Counted from the first letter of the stretch, positions 32,660-42,136 are shown. The stretch: 64,000 nt of DNA from Salinarimonas sp. (GCF_040111675.1 NZ_CP157794.1:5185501-5249500), one strand, 5' to 3'. Program-made: numbers and translations. Notes: generated by a model from the letters alone, not told the origin.

Positions 32660-33181
32660 AAGAGAACCCTGTTCTGGCGAACCGCCCTTCGGGACCTGCG
32701 CGGGCCCCGCCCCGAGCCGGCCGCGGGCGATGTCCGGGAGGCGCGCCTGCGCGCGACGGCGGGCGTCGAGGCCGGTCTCGCGCTCACGTCCTGGCGCGGG
32801 CGCTCGGGTCGGCGCTACGTCGCGGCCGTCCAGGCCCTGCCCGAGGCCGAGGTGGCGGACTGGGACGGCGCCGTCGTCCTCGCCGTCGTGCGCGAGCCGG
32901 ACGGCGCGGCGCGGCTCGTCGCCACCGCCTGCGGGGACGCGCCGGAGGCGCGCCGTCGCGCCTGGCTCGCGGGCGCGGCGCGCCGCGGCGCGAGCGAGAT
33001 CCACGTCCATCGTCTGGCCGAGACGCCGGCCGCGCGTCTCGCGGCGCGGGCCGATCTCGCCACGCCGGGCGAGCGGGCGCGGCCCGACCGGTCGCGGCGC
33101 CTGCGCCCGCGCGGTGGCTGCGAGGCGGATCCGGCGCCGCGGGCGGCGCGGCCGGCGCGGGCGCCCTCGCGCTCCGGCTGA
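32651..33181 (+). CDS. Uncharacterised protein, probably SOS-controlled
   Basis: 176 residues, no signal peptide or membrane helix. The ordered part seems to be residues 30-140: VEAGLALTSWRGRSGRRYV, then WDGAVVLAVVREPDG and a helix ending in GASEIHVHRLAETPAARLAARADL. The C-terminal 40 residues are Arg/Pro/Ala-rich and look disordered. No family was recognised. The start at 32651 gives MRNKRTLFWR and fits the promoter, which leaves no room for a Shine-Dalgarno site; TTG at 32642 lies inside the -10 and is excluded. It follows mnmE by 72 bp but has its own promoter overlapped by a LexA-type box, so a role in the DNA damage response (for example division control or repair) is possible; this is inferred from the control site only. 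Confidence 0.75.
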   Translation: MRNKRTLFWRTALRDLRGPRPEPAAGDVREARLRATAGVEAGLALTSWRGRSGRRYVAAVQALPEAEVADWDGAVVLAVVREPDGAARLVATACGDAPEARRRAWLAGAARRGASEIHVHRLAETPAARLAARADLATPGERARPDRSRRLRPRGGCEADPAPRAARPARAPSRSG

Positions 33182-33187
33182 GGGGCC

Positions 33188-33787
33188 TCAGGCGCTCAGC
33201 CGACCGGCGTCGGCCGCGCTCGCGTCGGCGCCGCGCGCGAGCGCTGCGGCGAGGCGCGCGAGATGCGGGTCGCTGACGCCGATCTCGACGAGATGGGCAT
33301 AGGTCGACACGACGTAATCCGGGTTGCGGCCCGATTGCCCGACGCCCTGGAGGACGATGCGCAGCGTCTCGGCGTCGTCGAGCCGGCCGGCATATTGAAG
33401 ATGGGCGCGATCGACGACGTAGGTCACGGCCCGCACGGCGCGGCCGTCGGCGAGCCGGGCGTCGACCCGGCGTTCCAGGTAGACCGCGGTCACCTGCTCG
33501 CGCGCGCGGAGATAGGCGATGGTCTCCGCGGCGTCCTGCGCCGCCACGCGAAACGCGACGCCCCGGCACGATCCGCCGCGGTCGAGCCCGAGCACGAGGC
33601 CCGGTCGCTCCGGCGTGCCGCGATGGACGTGCGAATAGACGCACAAGGATCGATGATAGCCCGCGATGCGCGCGAGACGACGCTCCCGATGCGGGAAGCC
33701 CGGCCGCCACATCAGCGAGCCGTAGCCGAACACCCAGAGGTCCTCGCCCTCGCCGCCGATCGCCCCCGCCGCCATCCCGTCCGTCAC
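33188..33787 (-). CDS. Gamma-glutamylcyclotransferase (ChaC type)
   Basis: 199 residues. ChaC-type enzymes cleave glutathione to 5-oxoproline and Cys-Gly. The substrate loop is FGYGSLMWRPGF (20-31), and the segment CVYSHVHRGTPERPGLVLGLD with RGVAFRV and YLRAREQ (catalytic glutamate) is that of the ChaC family. The GTG at 33787 is chosen over ATG at 33775 because AGGGAG lies six bases upstream. It converges with the unknown gene at 32651 (6 bp apart). Confidence 0.9.
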   Translation of the reverse strand: MTDGMAAGAIGGEGEDLWVFGYGSLMWRPGFPHRERRLARIAGYHRSLCVYSHVHRGTPERPGLVLGLDRGGSCRGVAFRVAAQDAAETIAYLRAREQVTAVYLERRVDARLADGRAVRAVTYVVDRAHLQYAGRLDDAETLRIVLQGVGQSGRNPDYVVSTYAHLVEIGVSDPHLARLAAALARGADASAADAGRLSA

Positions 33788-33904
33788 GCGCCGCTCCCTG
33801 GCGTCCGTCGTCTCCACGCTCGCAGGCTTACGAGCCGCGCCCGCCTCTGGCAACCCGACGCCGCATCGGGCCGCGCCCTTTACGGATCGCGCCCCGCGCG
33901 CCAT

Positions 33905-33933
33905 TTGCCCGGCTGCGTGTTTCGGGCTAGAGC
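33905..33933 (+). promoter_or_regulatory. Probable promoter of the DUF2125 gene
   Basis: TTGCCC (33905-33910), 17-bp spacer, TAGAGC (33928-33933), about 50 bp before the ATG at 33989. Confidence 0.4.
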
Positions 33934-33988
33934 CGCCGCGGAGCGCGCGGGCGGGCGAGGCGCGGGCAGGGCGCACGGAGGACACGGC

Positions 33989-35086
33989 ATGGACGCAGGC
34001 AACCGGGCGAGCGACCACGAGAGCGCGAGACCCACGCCGGCCCGGCGGGCGTCGCGGTTCTGGCTGCTCGCGCCCTTCGTGCTGGTCGGCCTCGTCGTCG
34101 TCGCCTGGAGCGCCGCCTGGTTCCTGATCCGCGACCGCGTCGCCCAGGAGCTCGACGACGCGCTCGGCGCCCAGGCGGCGCTGGGACGGACCTGGACCTG
34201 CGCGGATCGGAGCATCGCCGGTTTCCCCTTCCGCATCGAGATTGCCTGCGCGGCCCTGCGGCTGCGCGCCGAGGACGGCCTGGCGCTCGATCTCGGCCCG
34301 GCCCGGGCGGTCGCGCAGGTCTACCAGCCGCGTCACGTCATCGTCAGCGCCGGCGGTCCCTTCCTGGTCGAGACGCGCGACGGCGCGCTGAGCGGAGACT
34401 GGGCGCTGATGGAGGCGTCGATTCGCAATCTCGGGCGCGGCACCGAGCAGCTCGCGATCGTCGTGGACGCGCCGCGGGCCACGATCGACGCCCCCGGGCT
34501 GCCGACGACGGTCGACGCGCAGGCCGAGCGTGTCGAGCTCTATGCCCGCCCGAGCCCCGGATCCACCGTCCGGGACGGCGCGCTCGACCTCGTGGTGCGC
34601 GCCGACGCCGTGACGATCCCGGCTCTGGATCGGGCCGTCGAGAGCGCCGCGCCGGCCGACGTCGAGGCGCAGCTGCGCGCCACGGGCCTCCTCGCGCTCG
34701 CCGCCGGCCGCGGCGGCGATCCGGAGCGCGCGGCCCGCGCCTGGCGCGAGGCCGGCGGACGGCTCGACATCCAGCTCGTCGCCGTCGAGACCGCCGACGC
34801 CGCGCTCGAGCTCACCGGCGAGCTCGGCCTCGACGACCTCTACCGGCCCGAAGGCCGCATCGCCGCCTCCGGCCGCGGTCTCGGGCCGATCGCCGAGGAG
34901 GTTCTCGGCGGCCGAGGCGGCTTCGTCGCCGACGCCATCGTCGCGGCCTTGGGCGGCCCCGCGCAGGCGCAGGGCGGCGACGACGCGGGCGCGTTGCGCC
35001 CGCTCCCGCCGGTGCGGCTCGAAGGCGGGCGCGTCTATGTCGGCCCGTTCCCGGTGCCGCAGGTGACGCTCGAGCCGGTGATCTGA
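33989..35086 (+). CDS. DUF2125 domain protein
   Basis: 365 residues with one N-terminal membrane helix (FWLLAPFVLVGLVVVAWSAAWFL, about 24-46); the rest would be periplasmic and beta-rich, as in AsmA/YhdP-like scaffolds. The entry segment TWTCADRSIAGFPFRIEIACAALRL, with two cysteines, is typical of DUF2125 proteins of alphaproteobacteria. The ATG at 33989 has CGGAG nine bases upstream. Function unknown; envelope-related by location only. Confidence 0.85.
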   Translation: MDAGNRASDHESARPTPARRASRFWLLAPFVLVGLVVVAWSAAWFLIRDRVAQELDDALGAQAALGRTWTCADRSIAGFPFRIEIACAALRLRAEDGLALDLGPARAVAQVYQPRHVIVSAGGPFLVETRDGALSGDWALMEASIRNLGRGTEQLAIVVDAPRATIDAPGLPTTVDAQAERVELYARPSPGSTVRDGALDLVVRADAVTIPALDRAVESAAPADVEAQLRATGLLALAAGRGGDPERAARAWREAGGRLDIQLVAVETADAALELTGELGLDDLYRPEGRIAASGRGLGPIAEEVLGGRGGFVADAIVAALGGPAQAQGGDDAGALRPLPPVRLEGGRVYVGPFPVPQVTLEPVI

Positions 35087-35096
35087 GACGGGCGGA

Positions 35097-35819
35097 TCAC
35101 CCCCGCGCCCCGAAGATGGCGCTCCCCACCCGCACATGCGTCGCCCCGAGCTGCACCGCGGCCTCGTAATCGGCGCTCATGCCCATGGACAGGACGGAGA
35201 TCCCGTTGCGCCGGGCGATCTCGCCGAGCAGCGCGAAATGCGGCGAGGGCGGCTCGTCCGCGGGCGGGATGCACATCAGCCCCTCGACGGCGAGCCCGTG
35301 CTCGTCGCGGCAGGCCGCGAGGAAGGCGTCGACCTCCGAGGGGATCACCCCGCCCTTCTGCGGCTCCTCGCCGGTATTCACCTGCACGTAGAGGCGTGGG
35401 ACCCGCTCCCCGGCCTCGCGGGCGCGCGCGATCTCCTTGGCCAGCGCCTTGGCGAGCGAGGCCCGGTCGAGGCTCTCGATCACGTCGAAGAGCGCCACCG
35501 CCTCGCGGGCCTTGTTCGACTGCAAGGGGCCGATGAGGTGGAGCTCGACGTCCGGGTGGGCCTCGCGCAAGGCGGGCCACTTGCCCTTCGTCTCCTGCAC
35601 GTAGTTCTCGCCGAAGACGCGATGGCCGGCGTCCAGCACCGAGCGGATGGCGTCGGCGCCGTAGGTCTTGGAGACGGCGACGAGCGTCACCGTCGCCGGG
35701 TCGCGCCCGGAATCCCGCGCGGCGCGGGCGATCCCGGCCTCCACGGCGCGCAGCCGCGCCACGGTCTCGGCCCCGGCGCGCGCCTGCGCCTGCGCGAACT
35801 CCGCCGCATCCATCGTCAT
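35097..35819 (-). CDS. YggS/PLPBP family pyridoxal phosphate homeostasis protein
   Basis: 240 residues. This PLP-binding barrel protein has no known enzymatic activity and keeps PLP and amino acid pools balanced. Lys51 in LVAVSKTYG binds PLP; FGENYVQET, WHFIG-like HLIGPLQSNK and VNTGEEPQKGG are family signatures, as is the final LSMGMSADYEAAV and RVGSAIFG phosphate site. The ATG at 35819 follows GAGAGG; ATG at 35813 is an alternative. It is divergent from leuS, as often in this order. Confidence 0.94.
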   Translation of the reverse strand: MTMDAAEFAQAQARAGAETVARLRAVEAGIARAARDSGRDPATVTLVAVSKTYGADAIRSVLDAGHRVFGENYVQETKGKWPALREAHPDVELHLIGPLQSNKAREAVALFDVIESLDRASLAKALAKEIARAREAGERVPRLYVQVNTGEEPQKGGVIPSEVDAFLAACRDEHGLAVEGLMCIPPADEPPSPHFALLGEIARRNGISVLSMGMSADYEAAVQLGATHVRVGSAIFGARG

Positions 35820-35975
35820 CCGTCCTCTCGAAACGTTGCGGCGCCCCCCGGCGATGTTGACCGGCGGGCCCATTCATGCCCAATTGCCTGCGCGCCGCCG
35901 GGGATCCCCGGCCGGTCGCGATGGCGCGCGCCATCCTGCCATATCTCCCACACGAGTCGCCAGATCGAGCCCGCA

Positions 35976-38621
35976 ATGAAGGCCGAGCGTTACAATCCGA
36001 AAGAATCCGAGCCGAAATGGCAGGCGGAATGGTCGCGCGCCGACGTGTTCCGCGCCCGCAACGACGATCCCGGAGCCGAACCTCGCCCCCGCTACTACGT
36101 GCTCGAGATGTTTCCCTACCCGTCCGGGCGCATCCATATCGGCCATGTGCGGAACTACGCCATGGGCGACGTGGTGGCGCGCTACAAGCGCGCGCGGGGC
36201 TTCAACGTGCTTCACCCGATGGGCTGGGACGCCTTCGGCATGCCGGCCGAGAACGCGGCGATGGAGAACAAGGTCCACCCGAAGGAGTGGACCTACAAGA
36301 ACATCGCCACCATGCGCGACCAGCTCAAGTCCATGGGCCTGTCGCTCGACTGGTCGCGCGAGATCGCGACCTGCGACCCGTCCTACTACAAGCACCAGCA
36401 GGCCATGTTCCTCGATTTTCTCGAGGCGGGCCTCGTCGACCGCAAGACGGCGAAGGTGAACTGGGACCCCGTCGACCAGACCGTGCTCGCCAACGAGCAG
36501 GTGATCGACGGCCGCGGCTGGCGCTCCGGCGCGCTCGTCGAGCAGCGCGAGCTCACCCAGTGGTTCCTGCGGATCACCGACTATTCCGAGGACCTGCTCC
36601 AGGCCATCGATGGGCTCGACCGCTGGCCGGAGAAGGTGCGCCTGATGCAGCGCAACTGGATCGGCCGCTCGGAAGGCCTGATGGTGCGCTTCCCGCTCGA
36701 TACGGCGACGGCGCCCCAAGGTCTCCTGGATCACGCGTCCGAGCTCGAGATCTTCACCACGCGCCCGGACACGCTGTTCGGCGCGAAGTTCATGGCGCTC
36801 GCCCCCGACCATCCGCTGGCCAAGGCGGCGGCGGCGCGCGATCCCGGCCTCGCGGCCTTCGCCGAGGAATGCCGCCGCATCGGCACCTCGGCGGAAGCGA
36901 TCGAGACGGCCGAGAAGATCGGCTACGACACCGGCATCCGCGCGGTGCATCCGTTCGACCCGTCCTGGACGCTTCCGGTCTACGTGGCGAACTTCATCCT
37001 GATGGAATACGGCACCGGCGCGATCTTCGGCTGCCCGGGCCACGACCAGCGCGACCTCGACTTCGCCAACAAGTACGGGCTCGGCGCCACCGCGGTCGTC
37101 TGCCCGCCCGACGTCGAGCCGTCGTCCTTCACGATCGCGGACGAGGCCTATGTCGGCGACGGCCGGCTGATCAACTCGCGCTTCCTCGACGGGCTCTCCG
37201 TGCCGGAGGCGAAGGAGGAGGTCGCGCGCCGGCTCGAGAGCGAGACCCGCGACGGACGCCCGGTGGCGACGCGCAAGGTGAACTTCCGCCTGCGCGACTG
37301 GGGCATCTCGCGCCAGCGCTATTGGGGCTGCCCGATCCCGATCATCCACTGCGAGAGCTGCGGCACGGTGCCGGCGCCCCGCGAGAGCCTGCCCGTCGAG
37401 CTGCCGGAGGACATCGCCTTCGACAAGCCGGGCAACCCGCTCGACCGGCACCCCACCTGGCGCGACGTGCCCTGCCCGAAATGCGGCGCTGCGGCCCGCC
37501 GCGAGACGGACACGATGGACACGTTCGTCGATTCGTCCTGGTACTTCGCCCGGTTCACGGCCCCGCACGAGACGGATCGCCCCACCGACCCGGCCCAGGC
37601 GGATTCCTGGCTCCCGGTCGACCAGTATATCGGCGGCATCGAGCACGCGATCCTGCACCTGCTCTATTCGCGCTTCTTCACGCGGGCCATGCGGAAGGTG
37701 GGTCACCTGAACCTGGACGAGCCCTTCCGCGGCCTGTTCACCCAGGGCATGGTGGTGCACGAGACCTACAAGGACCAGGCGGGCAAGTGGGTTCTGCCCA
37801 TCGACGTGCGCCTCGAGACCGCCGAGGGCGAGCGCCGGGCGTTCCACGTGAAGACCGGCGAGCCGGTCACGATCGGCTCCATCGAGAAGATGTCGAAGTC
37901 GAAGAAGAACGTGGTCGACCCCGAGCACATCCTCGACAGCGTCGGCGCCGACGCCGCGCGCTGGTTCGTCCTCTCCGACTCGCCGCCCGAGCGCGACGTG
38001 ATCTGGACGGAGGAGGGCGTCCAGGGCGCCGCGCGCTTCGTCCAGCGCGTCTGGCGGCTCGTGAAGGAGACGCCGCTCGATTCGCCGGGCGCGCCGCGTC
38101 CCGCGGATTTCGGCGACGACGCGCTCGCGCTGCGCAAGGCGACGCACCGCACCCTCGCGGCGGTGGAGGAGGCGGTCGAGGCGCTGCGCTTCAACGTCGC
38201 CGTGGCCAAGATCTACGAGCTCGCCAACGCGATCTCGGCGGCCGCGCCGAAGGGCGGCGACACGCCGGCGCCGGATCTCGGCTTTTCGCTGCGCGAGGCG
38301 CTCGGCGTCCTCGTCCAGCTGATCGCGCCGATGATGCCGCACCTCGCCGAGGAAAGCTGGTCCGCGCTCGGTCGCGAGGGGCTCGTCGCCGAGGCGCCCT
38401 GGCCGGCGCTGGAGCGCGATCTCCTCGTCGAGGACACGATCGTGCTGCCGGTGCAGGTCAACGGAAAGAAGCGCGCCGACGTTACCGTCCCGCGCGACGC
38501 CGACAACGCCGCCATCGAGGCGGCTGCGCTGGCGATCGAGAACGTGCAGCGCGCCATCGAGGGGCGCCCCGTGCGCAAGGTCATCGTCGTCCCGCAGAGG
38601 ATCGTCAATGTCGTCGCCTGA
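35976..38621 (+). CDS. leuS: Leucine--tRNA ligase
   Basis: 881 residues. Class I synthetase with HIGH at 54-57 (YPSGRIHIGHVRNY) and KMSKS at 638-642. The editing domain is visible in TTRPDTLFGAKFMALAPDH and GTGAIFGCPGHDQRD. The start at 35976 (MKAERYNPKESEPKWQ) matches the family; the frame is open far upstream. No clear ribosome site is seen. It heads leuS-lptE-holA, a conserved alphaproteobacterial group. Confidence 0.97.
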   Translation: MKAERYNPKESEPKWQAEWSRADVFRARNDDPGAEPRPRYYVLEMFPYPSGRIHIGHVRNYAMGDVVARYKRARGFNVLHPMGWDAFGMPAENAAMENKVHPKEWTYKNIATMRDQLKSMGLSLDWSREIATCDPSYYKHQQAMFLDFLEAGLVDRKTAKVNWDPVDQTVLANEQVIDGRGWRSGALVEQRELTQWFLRITDYSEDLLQAIDGLDRWPEKVRLMQRNWIGRSEGLMVRFPLDTATAPQGLLDHASELEIFTTRPDTLFGAKFMALAPDHPLAKAAAARDPGLAAFAEECRRIGTSAEAIETAEKIGYDTGIRAVHPFDPSWTLPVYVANFILMEYGTGAIFGCPGHDQRDLDFANKYGLGATAVVCPPDVEPSSFTIADEAYVGDGRLINSRFLDGLSVPEAKEEVARRLESETRDGRPVATRKVNFRLRDWGISRQRYWGCPIPIIHCESCGTVPAPRESLPVELPEDIAFDKPGNPLDRHPTWRDVPCPKCGAAARRETDTMDTFVDSSWYFARFTAPHETDRPTDPAQADSWLPVDQYIGGIEHAILHLLYSRFFTRAMRKVGHLNLDEPFRGLFTQGMVVHETYKDQAGKWVLPIDVRLETAEGERRAFHVKTGEPVTIGSIEKMSKSKKNVVDPEHILDSVGADAARWFVLSDSPPERDVIWTEEGVQGAARFVQRVWRLVKETPLDSPGAPRPADFGDDALALRKATHRTLAAVEEAVEALRFNVAVAKIYELANAISAAAPKGGDTPAPDLGFSLREALGVLVQLIAPMMPHLAEESWSALGREGLVAEAPWPALERDLLVEDTIVLPVQVNGKKRADVTVPRDADNAAIEAAALAIENVQRAIEGRPVRKVIVVPQRIVNVVA

Positions 38622-39192
38622 TGATCGCGCCCCGACCCGCCGCCTGGTTCTCGCGGGCATCGCAGGTCTCGCCGCGCTGCCGCTCGGCGGCTGCCTGAGG
38701 CCGCTCTACGCGCCCACCGCGTCGGGCGTCGGGCTCGAGGACGCGCTGCGCGCCGTCCAGGTCGAGCCGGTGACGGTCGCGCCGACCGGGGAGGTGCTGT
38801 CGCATCATCTGCGCCAGGAGCTCGTCTTCGCGCTCGACGGGACCGGCCGGGCCACGACGGAAGGGCCGAAAGCCTACAGGCTCGAGACGAACGTGGTGGT
38901 CTCCACGCGGACACCGATCGTCGACGCCACCACGCTGCGCGCGAGCGTCGCCACGCTCACCGGGACGGCGCGCTATCGCCTCGCCACGCTCGACGGCGCC
39001 ACGGAGATCGACCGCGGCTCGGTCCAGGGCGCGGTCACCTACGAACGGCTGGTCCAGCGCTTCGCCACCGTCCGCGCCGAGCGCGACGCGCAGATCCGCC
39101 TCGCCAAGGTGCTCGCCGACGATATCCGGACGCAGGTCGCGCTCGCCCTGCGCAGCGCTCCGCCGACGGCGACCCTCGCCACCGGGACCTGA
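38608..39192 (+). CDS. lptE: LPS assembly lipoprotein LptE
   Basis: 194 residues. LptE plugs the LptD barrel that inserts lipopolysaccharide into the outer membrane. A lipoprotein signal with the lipobox LPLGGC puts the lipidated cysteine at residue 29, followed by LRPLY, the typical LptE beginning. It overlaps leuS by 14 bp and is 6 bp from holA; the gene order supports the call since LptE sequences vary much. Confidence 0.9.
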   Translation: MSSPDDRAPTRRLVLAGIAGLAALPLGGCLRPLYAPTASGVGLEDALRAVQVEPVTVAPTGEVLSHHLRQELVFALDGTGRATTEGPKAYRLETNVVVSTRTPIVDATTLRASVATLTGTARYRLATLDGATEIDRGSVQGAVTYERLVQRFATVRAERDAQIRLAKVLADDIRTQVALALRSAPPTATLATGT

Positions 39193-39198
39193 CCCGGC

Positions 39199-40230
39199 AT
39201 GGTCGCCGTCAAGGCCGCCGACGCGGAGGGCGCGCTCGCGCGTCTCGACCCGCGTGTGGCGGTCGTCCTCGTCTACGGCCCCGACACCGGCCTCGTCGCC
39301 GAGCGCGCCCGGCGCGCAGCGCGCGGGTCGGTCGAGGACCCGGAAGATCCCTTCCAGCTGGTGAAGCTCGATGGGGACGTCGTCGCCGCCGATCCCGGAC
39401 GCCTCGCGGACGAGGCGGGGACGGTCGCGATGTTCGGCGGACGTCGGGCCGTCTGGGTGCGTCCGACGACGAAGACCCTCGTGCCAGCGGTGGAAGCCGT
39501 GCTCGACATGCCGAGCGCCGAGGCGCTCGTCGTGATCGAGGCCGGGGACCTGAACAAGTCCGCCCCGCTGCGCACGCTCTGCGAAAAGGCCCCGCGGGCG
39601 CTGGCCGTTCCCTGCTACGCCGACGAGGGGCGCAATCTCGGCCAGGTCGTCGACGACGCGCTGAAGCAGGCGGGGCTCGCCATCGACCGCGACACGCGCG
39701 CGATCCTCGTGGAGAGCCTGGGCGGCGACCGCCTCGCCACCCGCTCCGAGCTCGACAAGCTGATCCTCTATTGTCACGGGCAGAGCGCCGTCACCGCGGC
39801 GGATCTGGAAGCCGTTCTCGCGGACGTCTCGGGCCTGCAGGCGAGCGCCGTGACCGATGCGGCCTTCGCGGGCCAGGCCCGCCAGGCGGACGAGGCGCTG
39901 CGGCGCCTGCGCCAGGAGGGCACGAGCGCCACCGGCATCCTCACGCCGCTCTTGGGCCACGCCACGACGCTGCTGCCGCTCGCCATGGACGTCGCGTCCG
40001 GCAGCCCGCCGGCCGTCGCCGTGAAGAGCTGGCGCGGCCTCCATTTCAAGCGGGAGCAGGCGGTCACCCGTCATCTCGCCCTGTGGACGCCCGACGCGCT
40101 GCTGCGGCTCCTCGCGCGCATCCAGGAGACCGTGCTCGCCACGCGGCGCGCGGCGGATCTCGCCGACGCGCTGACCGAGCGCCTCGTCGTCGACATCGCC
40201 CGCGCCGCCGCCGCCCGCGCGCGGCGCTGA
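39199..40230 (+). CDS. holA: DNA polymerase III subunit delta
   Basis: 343 residues. HolA opens the beta clamp in the clamp loader. Segments such as VVLVYGPDTGLVAERARR, FQLVKLDGD and VDDALKQAGLAIDRDTRAILVESLGGDRLATRSELDKL are typical. Follows lptE by 6 bp. Confidence 0.94.
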   Translation: MVAVKAADAEGALARLDPRVAVVLVYGPDTGLVAERARRAARGSVEDPEDPFQLVKLDGDVVAADPGRLADEAGTVAMFGGRRAVWVRPTTKTLVPAVEAVLDMPSAEALVVIEAGDLNKSAPLRTLCEKAPRALAVPCYADEGRNLGQVVDDALKQAGLAIDRDTRAILVESLGGDRLATRSELDKLILYCHGQSAVTAADLEAVLADVSGLQASAVTDAAFAGQARQADEALRRLRQEGTSATGILTPLLGHATTLLPLAMDVASGSPPAVAVKSWRGLHFKREQAVTRHLALWTPDALLRLLARIQETVLATRRAADLADALTERLVVDIARAAAARARR

Positions 40231-40253
40231 GATCGCCCGAGGTGAGATCGACC

Positions 40254-40709
40254 ATGTCCCGCCCAGAACGTCCCCGCCGCGCCGCCTTCCGCGTCTTCCG
40301 CCCGCTGCAGACGCGCTGGATGGACAACGACGTCTACGGCCACGTCAACAACGTGGTCTATTACAGCTATTTCGACACGGCGGTGAACGGCTGGTACGTC
40401 GACGAGGGCCTGCTCGAGATCGCCGCGAGCCCGGCCATCGGGCTCGTGGTGGAGACGTCCTGCGCCTATTTCGAGAGCGTCGCCTTTCCCGACGCGCTCG
40501 AGGCGGGCATCGCCGTCGCGCGGCTCGGGACGAGCTCGGTGACCTACGCCATCGGCATCTTCAAGGCCGGCGCGGACGAGGCGGCGGCGGCGGGGCGGTT
40601 CACCCACGTCTTCGTCGCGCGCGAGAGCCAGCGCCCGACGCCGATCCCGCCCGACACCCGCGCGGCGCTCGAGCGGCTCAGGGGCGCGCCGGCCTCGCCT
40701 TCAGCGTGA
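40254..40709 (+). CDS. Acyl-CoA thioesterase, 4-hydroxybenzoyl-CoA thioesterase type
   Basis: 151 residues, hotdog fold. The active-site segment is TRWMDNDVYGHVNNVVYYSYFD, in which the second aspartate region and HVNN match acyl-CoA thioesterases of the YbgC/4HBT type. GAGGTGAG precedes the ATG at 40254. It follows holA by 23 bp and its last 32 bp overlap the convergent EamA gene tail to tail. Substrate unknown. Confidence 0.9.
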   Translation: MSRPERPRRAAFRVFRPLQTRWMDNDVYGHVNNVVYYSYFDTAVNGWYVDEGLLEIAASPAIGLVVETSCAYFESVAFPDALEAGIAVARLGTSSVTYAIGIFKAGADEAAAAGRFTHVFVARESQRPTPIPPDTRAALERLRGAPASPSA

Positions 40710-41604
40710 CCAGGGCGACCCCGATCAGGATGACGACGCCGCCCGCGGCCTCGCGCAGGCCGATCGTCTCGTTCAGCACGAGCCAGCCGAGACCGGCGGC
40801 GAAGACGGGCTGGAGATAGCCCACCATCGAGGCGCGGGTCGGGCCGGCCGCGCGCAGGAGCCGCATGAACAGGAAGATCGGCGCGGCGGTGGCGACGATC
40901 CCGAGCGCGAGGAGCGGCAGCGGCGACTGCGCCGCGGGCGCGAGGCTCGCAGGACCGATGATCACGATCGCCAGGAGCAGGCCCGGGACGGCGCCGAAGA
41001 CCTGCTGGCCGAAGGCCAGGCGAATCGGCTCGGCCTTCGGGATCGCCCGCACGTAGAGCGCGCCCACGGAATAGCAGAAGGCGGTGGCGACCATGGCCAG
41101 CGCGTGCGGCAGGCTCATGCCCTCCAGCCCCGGCAGCGCCGCGGGCCCGATCAGCAGGCCCATCCCCGCGAAGCCGACGAGGACGCCGAGAACGCGCCGC
41201 AGGTCGAGACGCTCCTCCGCGTAGAGCCCGTGCGCCATCACCGCGACCATGATCGGCCCGGCGGCCTGGATCATCGCGGCGAGGCCGGCGCCGATCTCGA
41301 TCAGGGCGTAGGCGGTGAGCGTGTTGGGGACGAGGCTGTTGCAGGCGCCCAGAAACGCCCAGTCGCGCCATTCCCGCCCGCGCGGGACGAGCGAGCGGCG
41401 CGTCGCCACGAAGACGAGGCCGAGCGCCACGACGGCGATGCTCGCGCGCACGGCGGCCAGCGCCAGCGGCGCGAGGTCGTCGGTGACGAGCTTGATGAAG
41501 AGGAAGCCCGATCCCCAGAAGAGGCCCGCGGCGATCAGGTGGCCGGCGACGAAGCCGAAGGAGGCGGCGCCGGGGGCGACCCGGTCCGGGGCGGCGATGC
41601 TCAT
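40678..41604 (-). CDS. EamA/DMT family transporter
   Basis: 308 residues with ten predicted membrane helices in two EamA repeats. The first is marked by AAGLFWGSGFLFIKLVTDDLAPLALAAVRAS and the second by AFCYSVGALYVR and LQPVFAAGLGWLVLNETI, the latter being the conserved late motif with a membrane glutamate. These carriers export metabolites or amino acids; the substrate is unknown. It overlaps the thioesterase gene tail to tail. Confidence 0.92.
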   Translation of the reverse strand: MSIAAPDRVAPGAASFGFVAGHLIAAGLFWGSGFLFIKLVTDDLAPLALAAVRASIAVVALGLVFVATRRSLVPRGREWRDWAFLGACNSLVPNTLTAYALIEIGAGLAAMIQAAGPIMVAVMAHGLYAEERLDLRRVLGVLVGFAGMGLLIGPAALPGLEGMSLPHALAMVATAFCYSVGALYVRAIPKAEPIRLAFGQQVFGAVPGLLLAIVIIGPASLAPAAQSPLPLLALGIVATAAPIFLFMRLLRAAGPTRASMVGYLQPVFAAGLGWLVLNETIGLREAAGGVVILIGVALVTLKARPARP

Positions 41605-41667
41605 GCTTCCTCTTGCGCCGGGCCGGCGGGCTTTTCAAGCAGCGGCGGCGCGTGGTCCCCGCCGCCG

Positions 41668-42069
41668 TCAGAGCAGCGTGTCGATGAGCGTCGCGACAAG
41701 GGGCTCGTCCGCCGGCGGCATCGGGTAGTCGCGCAGGGCTCGCGGCGCGACCCACTTCAAGGCGGCGTGCTCCCGCGCCTGGGCGAAGCCCTGCCAGCGC
41801 CGGCAGATGTAGAGCGGCATCAGCAGGTGGAAGTCCTCGTAGGCGTGGCTCGCGAAGGTGAGCGGGGCGAGGCAGGGCTCCTGCGTGACGATGCCGAGCT
41901 CCTCCTCCAGCTCGCGGATCAAGGCCGCCTCCGGGCGCTCCCCCGGCTCGAGCTTGCCGCCTGGGAATTCCCACAGGCCCGCCAGCGCCTTGCCTTCCGG
42001 GCGCTGGGCGATGAGGACGCGGTTGTCCGCATCGACGAGGGCGACGGCGATGACGAGGAGGATCTTCAC
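41668..42069 (-). CDS. mutT: NUDIX (deoxy)nucleoside triphosphate pyrophosphohydrolase, MutT type
   Basis: 133 residues. The NUDIX box GGKLEPGERPEAALIRELEEELGI (residues 37-60, given here in outline) has all catalytic glutamates; LIAQRPEGKALAGLWEFPG before it is typical of MutT, which removes 8-oxo-dGTP. GTG at 42069 is chosen because GGAG lies eight bases upstream and the length is then normal; GTG at 42129 would add 20 poor residues. It follows murJ by 67 bp on the same strand. Confidence 0.9.
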   Translation of the reverse strand: MKILLVIAVALVDADNRVLIAQRPEGKALAGLWEFPGGKLEPGERPEAALIRELEEELGIVTQEPCLAPLTFASHAYEDFHLLMPLYICRRWQGFAQAREHAALKWVAPRALRDYPMPPADEPLVATLIDTLL

Positions 42070-42136
42070 GGGGCGCGGCTCCGGCTCTGGCTTCGAGGAG
42101 GGTGTAGCCGAGGCGCGCGGGCGCGTCACCGCGGCG

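Noticed and set aside
35874..38660. 928-codon open frame opposite leuS
   Set aside because: Shadow of leuS; the sense strand has HIGH and KMSKS motifs.
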